Shown here: in pieces, positions 1 through 4,532 of the stretch
Layout: each line of letters opens with the position of its first letter
Numbering within the stretch: position 1 is the first letter of the stretch
Assembly: GCA_036489395.1 (NCBI GenBank)
Contig: DASXFW010000210.1
Location: 1 to 5,757, forward strand
Reading direction: 5' to 3'
Length of the DNA stretch: 5,757 bases
Source of the DNA: JASHVB01 sp036489395
Lineage (GTDB): Bacteria > Pseudomonadota > Alphaproteobacteria > Acetobacterales > Acetobacteraceae
Translations under genes and position numbers: made by a program
Notes under the pieces: model-generated
What the model was told of the DNA's origin: nothing
What the model saw: the letters and a program-made list of their open reading frames with translations, nothing else
The model's database searches: none

Positions 1-24
1 AGCCGCCGGCAGCTCGTCACGAAC

Positions 25-59
25 GGGATTGCTTCGGCCAAGCGGCCTCGCAATGACAG
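25..59. repeat. Short palindromic intergenic repeat (gattgc...gcaatgac type)
   Basis: The unit has an outer stem attgc (28-32) with gcaat (50-54) and an inner stem ggcc (36-39) with ggcc (44-47) around an aagc loop. A small asymmetric internal loop separates the two stems. Repeats that begin like 'gtcattgcgag' and end like 'gaagcaatcc' are very common between genes in alphaproteobacteria, and this matches that pattern on the minus strand. Only one copy lies in the window, so the call rests on the fold and on recognising the motif. No coding role is suggested. Confidence 0.55.
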
Positions 60-82
60 AATGTTGCGGTTTCTTGTTAGTG

Positions 83-150
83 GCCACCGGCCGGCGGCGG
101 CCGACCCGCCCTGGATGAAACGCTTCGTCGCCCTCACGTCATGGGCGGGT
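83..150. repeat. Dispersed intergenic repeat, copy A, with hairpin after the methyltransferase gene
   Basis: This stretch shares ordered blocks with 2899-2971: gccaccggcc (83-92), ccctggatgaaac (109-121) and cgtcatgg followed by a G/C-rich end (137-149). The order and similar spacing show two diverged copies of one element. In this copy, acccgccc (104-111) and gggcgggt (143-150) form a perfect 8-bp inverted repeat, and gatgaa/ttcgtc nearly pairs inside the loop. It starts 6 bp past the stop of the minus-strand methyltransferase gene, so its RNA could fold at that transcript's 3' end. There is no T-run, so a true intrinsic terminator is not supported. Confidence 0.55.
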
Positions 151-155
151 TGGCA

Positions 156-848
156 TCAGATCAGCCCATAAACGAACCGGTACGGCACATCCCGGCAATA
201 CGCACGGTATGCCGCCTCCTGGCCGAGCAACTTCTCCTCGCGCAGCACGCGCACGATCTGGCAGAGATGCAGCGATCCCAGGACGATCAGATTCCGCAGC
301 GTGAAATCCGCCAGCAGAAAGCCGGCGTGGGTGATGAAATAGCCGACATAGATCGGATGGCGGATGAACCGGTACGGTCCGATCCGCACGATCGCACGCG
401 TTGCCGGCAGCACGCCGAACGACCTGCCGATCGCCATCTTGCCTGAGATCGTCAGCACCAGACCCGCAGCGCCGATTGCGCCGCAGATGTTTCCATCCAG
501 GCAATGGTAACCGGGAGCGACGCCGAGAAACGCCGCATAGACAAACGACCAGAGCGCGCACGCCATTGCGACAGGCCGCATATCCCGGCGCTTCGGCGTT
601 TTCGAAAGCAGCAGAAGCGCCGTGGCAAGCAGTTCGGAGATCATCACCAGCAGCATTGCGACCCGCGCGGGATTGGCGGCGAACGCCAGGGACGCCCGCA
701 CCACGAAGACGGCAGAGGCCGGCACCGTGACGGCGCGGAAGATGACCTCGCGGTGACGGCTCACCCATCCGGCGCCCGCACGAACCGCATCCGCGCCGGG
801 AAGAGATGCTGCGCCGGCCGCGGGGGTGGTTTCGGCATGCCCGGACAT
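156..848 (-). CDS. Isoprenylcysteine carboxyl methyltransferase-like membrane protein
   Basis: Predicted 230-residue integral membrane protein of the ICMT/PEMT-like methyltransferase group, which use S-adenosylmethionine at the membrane face. The C-terminal half carries the family signature: GRSFG (141-145), then GPYRFIRHPIYVG (157-169) with the RHP core at 163-165, a long hydrophobic stretch (about 166-200), and the REE...YRAY segment (203-217). Hydrophobic stretches near 40-57, 62-82, 93-110 and 120-135 fit further membrane spans. An ATG 39 bases upstream (887) is open in frame, but the start at 848 is preferred because AAAGGAAG lies 4 bases before it. The gene appears to be transcribed alone, since about 300 bp separate it from the next minus-strand gene. 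The substrate cannot be read from sequence; bacterial members are diverse and few are characterised. Confidence 0.8.
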   Translation of the reverse strand: MSGHAETTPAAGAASLPGADAVRAGAGWVSRHREVIFRAVTVPASAVFVVRASLAFAANPARVAMLLVMISELLATALLLLSKTPKRRDMRPVAMACALWSFVYAAFLGVAPGYHCLDGNICGAIGAAGLVLTISGKMAIGRSFGVLPATRAIVRIGPYRFIRHPIYVGYFITHAGFLLADFTLRNLIVLGSLHLCQIVRVLREEKLLGQEAAYRAYCRDVPYRFVYGLI

Positions 849-852
849 GCGG

Positions 853-860
853 CTTCCTTT
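853..860 (-). promoter_or_regulatory. Ribosome binding site that decides the methyltransferase start
   Basis: Read on the minus strand this is AAAGGAAG, 4 bases before the ATG at 848-846. No comparable purine-rich site precedes the upstream in-frame ATG at 887, so the shorter protein is favoured. Confidence 0.65.
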
Positions 861-882
861 GCGTTGGCGAGGGCAGGGTCGC

Positions 883-900
883 TCCAATCATCTGATTGGA
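883..900. promoter_or_regulatory. Perfect 18-bp palindrome, candidate operator upstream of the methyltransferase gene
   Basis: tccaatca (883-890) and tgattgga (893-900) are perfect reverse complements separated by 2 bases. The site lies 35-52 bases upstream of the methyltransferase ATG on that gene's leader side. On the minus strand a weak promoter-like pair, TTGTGC, 16 bases, GATGAT, would put its -10 inside the palindrome, as expected for a repressor site. Palindromy and position are seen directly; protein binding is inferred. An RNA hairpin is the alternative, but a 2-base loop is too small unless the inner pairs open. Confidence 0.4.
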
Positions 901-1150
901 ACGTACAGGCACAAAATTCCGACACTGCGTTGCCTAGCTTATGGCATCGGCATGGCTGCAGAATGGTTTCAGGTGCCCTGCACCCGCGTCGGCACCATCG
1001 CCACTATGTGCCGCCAGATCACGCCGTACGGGCAGTCCGCGGGCATTGTTCGCGGCGCATCCTGGCAACGCGGCGGACCCAACAAACGGCAACACTACCC
1101 GGCCGGACGCTGTGCGGCAGGCGGGCGTCACGGCCACCGGCAGGCGAGCG
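901..1150. other. Intergenic stretch with no supported gene
   Basis: The bases between the palindrome upstream of the methyltransferase and the 3' end of the GFA gene hold several overlapping open frames on both strands. None gives a recognisable protein, and none has a good ribosome binding site. I see no RNA gene, strong terminator or repeat shared with the rest of the window. A decayed gene cannot be excluded. Confidence 0.5.
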
Positions 1151-1615
1151 TCAATCCTGCCGCGCCACCCGATTGCGCCAGGCCGCCAACAGGTCTGCGT
1201 TATCGCCAGGCTGCGTTGCGTAGCACAGCGTGCCGTCGTCGAAATGCTGCCAGGGCTGCGCGCTGTGGGTCCACAGATGGCCGATCGGCGCGAGCCATTT
1301 CGTATCGTCCAGCGAGCCGGCGCGCACGACGACGACCGCCGGGCGCCGCGTGTTCTCGCCGTAGATGCGGCCGGCGCAGTCGGGGCAGAACCAGCTTGTG
1401 GAATCCGAGCCGGCGCCGGTGCGATAGGTCCAGCCGCGCGGCGTGCCGGCGGTCACCCGGAACGCAGTGCGGCGCACCGGCATCGACATCTGGAAGGCGC
1501 TTGACGACATGCGCTGGCACTTGGTGCAGTGGCAGGTGTAGAGCGTGAGCGGCGCCTCGGTCACCTCGTAGCGCAGCGCGCCGCACGGGCAGCCGCTGGT
1601 CAGCGGCAATTGCAT
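1151..1615 (-). CDS. GFA / CENP-V domain zinc-binding protein
   Basis: A 154-residue cytoplasmic protein that is one complete GFA domain, the fold of glutathione-dependent formaldehyde-activating enzyme (Gfa) and centromere protein V. The zinc-ligand set is intact: C9-P-C11-G followed by RYE at 15-17, C28-H-C30-TK-C33-Q, and C77-PD-C80. The usual C-terminal PW..FDDGT segment is at 121-129. The start is set by GAGGGAGG 5 bases before the ATG. The open frame continues upstream for 425 codons, but that part is antisense to the serine hydrolase gene and looks like nothing. The gene diverges from the hydrolase across 69 bp, so the two may share a control region. Most single-domain GFA proteins have no proven substrate, so a role in formaldehyde or glutathione-adduct handling is only a family-level guess. 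Confidence 0.92.
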   Translation of the reverse strand: MQLPLTSGCPCGALRYEVTEAPLTLYTCHCTKCQRMSSSAFQMSMPVRRTAFRVTAGTPRGWTYRTGAGSDSTSWFCPDCAGRIYGENTRRPAVVVVRAGSLDDTKWLAPIGHLWTHSAQPWQHFDDGTLCYATQPGDNADLLAAWRNRVARQD

Positions 1616-1684
1616 CGGTGCCTCCCTCAACGCGGCGGCGTCAGCATGGCATGATCGCCGCGCCGCACGGAAGGAGAGAACGCC
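1616..1684. promoter_or_regulatory. Divergent intergenic region between the GFA gene and the serine hydrolase gene
   Basis: These 69 bp must hold the 5' leaders of both genes, and much of both promoters. Ribosome binding sites sit at each edge: GAGGGAGG on the minus strand (1621-1628) and AAGGAGAG on the plus strand (1671-1678). The remaining 42 bases show no clear -35/-10 pair on either strand and no strong palindrome, so promoter positions are not assigned. Confidence 0.5.
1621..1628 (-). promoter_or_regulatory. Ribosome binding site that decides the GFA protein start
   Basis: GAGGGAGG on the minus strand, 5 bases before the ATG at 1615-1613. It supports starting the protein here rather than anywhere in the long open frame that continues upstream. 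Confidence 0.75.
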
Positions 1685-2869
1685 ATGACCACGCCGTTGC
1701 CCACCGCGAAGCCCGAGGATGTGGGCCTGTCCACGCCGGCGCTTGCCCGACTGTCGCTGGCGCTGCAGGAGCGGGTGGAGCGCGGGCACATTCCCGGCGC
1801 GGTGGCGGTCGTCGCGCGGCATGGCAAGGTGGCGTTGCACCAGGCGTTCGGCCTGCGCGATGCCGCGAGCCAGGCGCCGATGCCGGACGATGCGATCTTT
1901 CGCATCTATTCCATGACCAAGCCGATCGTGTCGGTCGCGGTGATGATGCTTTACGAACAAGGTCGGCTGCTGCTGAACGATCCGATCGGGGTGCATCTGC
2001 CGGAGCTGGCATCGCTGCAGGTCGGCGTGGCGAAGGACGGCGCGCTGCAGCTTGTACCGGCGGCGCGGCCCATCACGGTGCAGGACCTGCTGCGGCATAC
2101 GTCGGGACTGACTTATGAGTTCCGCGGCAATTCGCCCGTGCACAAGGCCTATATCGAGGCGAAGACCGCGCGGTTGCGGCAGACCAATGCAGAGCACGTC
2201 ACGACGCTGGGCAAGTTGCCGCTGCTGCATCAGCCGGGAACGCGGTGGGAATACAGCCGCTCGACCGACGTGCTGGGCCGGCTGGTGGAAGTGGTCTCGG
2301 GACAGACGCTTGGGGCGTTTTTGGCAGAACATCTGACCGGGCCGCTGGCGATGCCGGATGCGCGGTTCTGGGTGCCGGAACAGGATCGCGGGCGGCTGGC
2401 CGAAGCATTCCGCCGCGACCCGGAAAACGGCATGGAAGTCGCGCTGCTGGACGTGACGCGGCCGGCGATCTTTGAATCCGGCGGCGGCGGCATGGTTACC
2501 AGCGCGATGGATTATGCGCGTTTCATGCAGATGCTGCTGAACGGCGGGCATCTGGATGGGGCGCGGGTACTCGGGCGTAAAACGGTCGAGCTGATGGCGG
2601 CGGATCATCTGGGCGAGATCAAAGGACCGGTGGACCTGCTGCCGCCCGGGCATGGCTTTGGCCTTGGCTTCGCGGTACGCACGGCGCCCGGGATCGCGCC
2701 GTTCCCCGGATCGGTGGGCAGCTATTTCTGGGGCGGCCTTGCGGGCACAACGTTCTGGATCGATCCGGCGGAACGGCTGATCGCGGTGCTGATGATCCAG
2801 GCGCCCGGCCAGCGTGAGCATTACCGCGTGTTGTTCCGCGACATGGTGTACGCGGCGCTGACGGATTAG
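1685..2869 (+). CDS. Beta-lactamase-family serine hydrolase (EstB-like, family VIII esterase type)
   Basis: A 394-residue enzyme of the class C beta-lactamase / DD-peptidase fold. The nucleophile motif S76-M-T-K79 lies in IYSMTKPIVS, and the catalytic tyrosine motif Y190-S-R-S follows WE. A C-terminal SYFWGGLAGT segment (346-355) occupies the place of the KTG box of true beta-lactamases. This S-x-x-K / Y-x-x / W-G-G-x-x-G-T set, the length, and the absence of a signal peptide fit cytoplasmic carboxylesterases such as EstB rather than a secreted antibiotic-resistance enzyme. AAGGAGAG 6 bases before the ATG fixes the start. It diverges from the GFA gene; a working link between them is possible but not shown. 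The likely reaction is hydrolysis of a small ester or an acyl transfer. The natural substrate is unknown and weak lactam hydrolysis cannot be excluded. Confidence 0.94.
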   Translation: MTTPLPTAKPEDVGLSTPALARLSLALQERVERGHIPGAVAVVARHGKVALHQAFGLRDAASQAPMPDDAIFRIYSMTKPIVSVAVMMLYEQGRLLLNDPIGVHLPELASLQVGVAKDGALQLVPAARPITVQDLLRHTSGLTYEFRGNSPVHKAYIEAKTARLRQTNAEHVTTLGKLPLLHQPGTRWEYSRSTDVLGRLVEVVSGQTLGAFLAEHLTGPLAMPDARFWVPEQDRGRLAEAFRRDPENGMEVALLDVTRPAIFESGGGGMVTSAMDYARFMQMLLNGGHLDGARVLGRKTVELMAADHLGEIKGPVDLLPPGHGFGLGFAVRTAPGIAPFPGSVGSYFWGGLAGTTFWIDPAERLIAVLMIQAPGQREHYRVLFRDMVYAALTD

Positions 2870-2898
2870 GGCGCAGGGGCCTCCTGTCATTGCAGTTT

Positions 2899-2971
2899 GC
2901 CACCGGCCTGTCGGTCAACCTTCCCTGGATGAAACAGCCGAAGCGGCATGGCGCTTCCCGTCATGGCCGGG
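2899..2971. repeat. Dispersed intergenic repeat, copy B, after the serine hydrolase gene
   Basis: Second copy of the element seen at 83-150. Shared blocks are gccaccggcc (2899-2908), ccctggatgaaac (2923-2935) and cgtcatggccggg (2959-2971). The middle differs from copy A and is 8 bases longer. Here it holds its own hairpin, gaagcg (2940-2945) with cgcttc (2952-2957). Like copy A it sits just past the 3' end of a gene, 29 bp after the hydrolase stop. The final cgtcatggccggg block resembles a palindromic motif common between alphaproteobacterial genes. Confidence 0.6.
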
Positions 2972-3049
2972 CTTACATGAGGGAGCGGCTGTCAACTGCT
3001 GGATTGCGGTTCTCTCCACGCAGGCTCTTCCAATGGACGCGGGGTTGGG

Positions 3050-3215
3050 TTCGGTCTGTTTGATCTGCTGCAGGGGGAGTTCCAGCCGATCGAGCATGCG
3101 CTCCACCTCCGCCTGCAGCCGCGTCGGCGAGGCACGCCCGTCGCCGGTGGTCAGCTCGGCCAGCCGCGCCCGCCGGTCGCCGTGCAGCGGGTCGTAGCCG
3201 CGCGCACCGTATCGC
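3050..3215 (-). pseudogene. Decayed fragment of an IS110-family transposase
   Basis: Read on the minus strand, about 54 residues run from YGARGYDPL through DRRARLAELTTGDGRAS and RLQAEVERMLDRLEL to QQIKQTE. From memory this matches the middle region of IS110-family transposases, where 'TGDGR-LP--L-AE--R--DRLEL--QIK--E' lies between the N-terminal DEDD domain and the C-terminal Tnp20 domain. Neither catalytic domain is present, and after QTE (near 3050) the frame reads into unrelated repeat-like sequence. The fragment has no credible start of its own. It lies directly beside the palindromic element at 3238, so one may have disrupted the other. The family call comes from recalled motifs only; a chance open frame is the alternative. 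Confidence 0.5.
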
Positions 3216-3237
3216 CGCCACGCTCCGACTGGTGATA

Positions 3238-3410
3238 ATACCAAGTGCCGAAATGGCTGACTCTTCGGCCCACGCCCCCACCGTCATGCCGACGCAGGTC
3301 GGCATCCACGCCTTTGCGGCACGCAGCAACGGTAAGTCGTGGATGCCGACCTGCGTCGGCATGACGGGACGGACATCGGAGCGTACGTCGCTCTTTTCGG
3401 CACGTGGTAT
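3238..3410. repeat. Nested palindromic element with 16-bp outer and 30-bp inner inverted repeats
   Basis: The ends ataccaagtgccgaaa (3238-3253) and tttcggcacgtggtat (3395-3410) pair at 15 of 16 bases. Inside, 3281-3310 and 3338-3367 are perfect 30-bp reverse complements around a 27-base spacer. Each arm also holds its own 20-bp palindrome, atgccgac-4 bases-gtcggcat (3286-3305 and 3343-3362). The whole unit of about 173 bp has no credible gene; its open frames (reading MPTQVGIH and WMPTCVGMT) are the type of spurious peptides that such repeats generate. The build suggests a non-autonomous mobile element or paired REP-like repeat. It ends 10 bp past the anmK stop and could fold at that transcript's 3' end. 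Confidence 0.8.
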
Positions 3411-3420
3411 AAGCGCCAGC

Positions 3421-4488
3421 CTACGACCGCACGATCCTCCCCCCCATCATCGGCATCGGTACGCCCGTCGTGCCCGGGAAGCTCAGCGGCAGCCCCGCCG
3501 CCACCCGTGCCGCCAGGAAGCCGAAGCACTGCGCCTCAAGCGCGTCACCGTCCCAGCCGACCGCCTCGACCGGATCGACCGGCACGCGAAGCCGCATCCG
3601 CAAAGCGTCGAGGATCGCCGGATTGCGTCGCCCGCCCCCGCACACCAGCCACCGGCGCGGCGTTTCGGGCAGCGGCGCCCGCGCCACCGCCTCAGCGGTG
3701 AAGGCCACCAGCGTCGCCGCGCCGTCCTGAGGCGACAGAGCATCCAGCCCGCTCGCCGCCAGTGTCGCGGCAAAGTCCAGCCGGTCCAGCGACTTCGGTC
3801 CCGGACGGCCGAAATATGGGTGCGCCAGCAGCCGGCCCAGCACCGCGGTGTCGGCTCGACCGGCACGCGCCAGGGCGCCGTCGCGATCGAACCGCGCGCC
3901 GGTGTGCCGCGCGACCCAATCGTCCAGCGGACCGTTGCCTGGCCCCGTGTCGAACGCCACCAGCCGCCCGTCGGCGCCGATCCACGTCACGTTCGCCACG
4001 CCGCCGATGTTCAGCACCGCCACCGGTTTCGGCAGGCCGCGTGCCAGCGCGGCGTGGTACGCCGGGGCCAGCGGCGCCCCCTGTCCACCCGCCGCGACAT
4101 CGGCCAGTCGGAAGTCGCAGGCCACCGCTACGCCGGTGCGCCAGGCCAGCGTCGCCGCGTCGCCGATCTGCCACGTCCGGCGGCGATCCGGCTGGTGCAG
4201 GATGGTCTGGCCGTGGAAGCCAATGATGTCCGCCTTCTGCCCGAGCGCGGCCACGGCACGCACGTGATACTCGGTCAGCCGCGCCTCCGCGCTCTTCAGC
4301 CGACGGTCGTCCGGTGCCAATTTCGGCGCCATATCCAAAATGCGGCGCAGATCGACGCGCAGGCGTTCGTCATAGGGTAGCGTCAGCGTCGGACCGAACG
4401 AGCCGATACGCTCGCCATCGGTTTCCAGCCAGGCCGCGTCGACGCCATCCAGCGAGGTTCCGCTCATCAGCCCGATCGTGCGCAGCAT
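3421..4488 (-). CDS. anmK: Anhydro-N-acetylmuramic acid kinase
   Basis: A 355-residue cytoplasmic kinase of peptidoglycan recycling. It opens the 1,6-anhydro ring of anhydro-MurNAc and phosphorylates it with ATP to give MurNAc-6-phosphate. The family signature is complete: GLMSGTSLDGVD (6-17), GFHGQT (90-95), DFR..D..AGGQGAPL.P (125-142), NIGGVANVT (160-168), FDTGPGN (179-185) with the probable catalytic Asp at 180, and CGGGRRN (283-289). Length is normal for the family. The start follows a short G-rich site (GGGGG, 3 bases before the ATG), and MLRTIGLMSGTSLDG is the expected N-terminus. It diverges from tyrS across 36 bp, and anmK beside tyrS is a recurrent arrangement in proteobacteria. Directly after the stop lies the nested palindromic repeat, which may help end the transcript. 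Nothing appears truncated or missing. Confidence 0.97.
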   Translation of the reverse strand: MLRTIGLMSGTSLDGVDAAWLETDGERIGSFGPTLTLPYDERLRVDLRRILDMAPKLAPDDRRLKSAEARLTEYHVRAVAALGQKADIIGFHGQTILHQPDRRRTWQIGDAATLAWRTGVAVACDFRLADVAAGGQGAPLAPAYHAALARGLPKPVAVLNIGGVANVTWIGADGRLVAFDTGPGNGPLDDWVARHTGARFDRDGALARAGRADTAVLGRLLAHPYFGRPGPKSLDRLDFAATLAASGLDALSPQDGAATLVAFTAEAVARAPLPETPRRWLVCGGGRRNPAILDALRMRLRVPVDPVEAVGWDGDALEAQCFGFLAARVAAGLPLSFPGTTGVPMPMMGGRIVRS

Positions 4489-4506
4489 TTTCCCCCGCTC
4501 GCGTCC

Positions 4507-4532
4507 GTGCTAGCCAATCGCGCCATGGCCAA
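4507..4532 (-). promoter_or_regulatory. Tentative anmK promoter overlapping the tyrS start
   Basis: On the minus strand TTGGCCA (4532-4526) is followed after 11 bases by GCTAGCAC (4514-4507). This resembles the Caulobacter housekeeping consensus TTGaCgS-N10-14-GCTANAWC, with one mismatch in the -10 block and a poorer -35. It would start the anmK mRNA only about 10-15 bases before its ATG, and its -35 would lie over the first codons of tyrS. It is a visual match only. Confidence 0.25.

Noticed and set aside
139..912. Minus-strand open frame of 257 codons overlapping the methyltransferase in another frame
   Set aside because: Its product is arginine/glycine-rich without domains, while the overlapping frame gives a coherent membrane methyltransferase with the RHP signature.
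934..1137. 67-codon minus-strand open frame in the gap between the methyltransferase and GFA genes
   Set aside because: No recognisable motif, no good ribosome binding site, and composition like the other chance frames in this GC-rich gap.
2874..2886. Possible terminator hairpin (cagg...cctg) after the serine hydrolase stop
   Set aside because: The stem is only 4-5 bp with a 3-base loop and no T-run follows.
1616..2890. Open frame on the minus strand continuing 425 codons upstream of the GFA domain, which would give a 579-residue fusion protein
   Set aside because: It is exactly antisense to the well-supported serine hydrolase gene, is low-complexity (Arg/His/Gln-rich) and matches no domain. 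A strong ribosome binding site precedes the internal GFA start at 1615.
3281..3367. Possible two-repeat CRISPR fragment
   Set aside because: The 30-bp units are in opposite orientation, there is just one spacer-like gap, and each unit is itself palindromic and belongs to a larger symmetric element. No cas genes are nearby.
3232..4380. Plus-strand open frame of 382 codons across the anmK gene
   Set aside because: It is antisense to anmK, which has all its family motifs; the Arg/Pro/Gln-rich product is typical of a shadow frame in GC-rich DNA, and its first part is repeat sequence.
4507..4509. GTG as an upstream start for tyrS
   Set aside because: It would add six residues not expected from the family, and it also lacks a ribosome binding site; ATG at 4525 is simpler.
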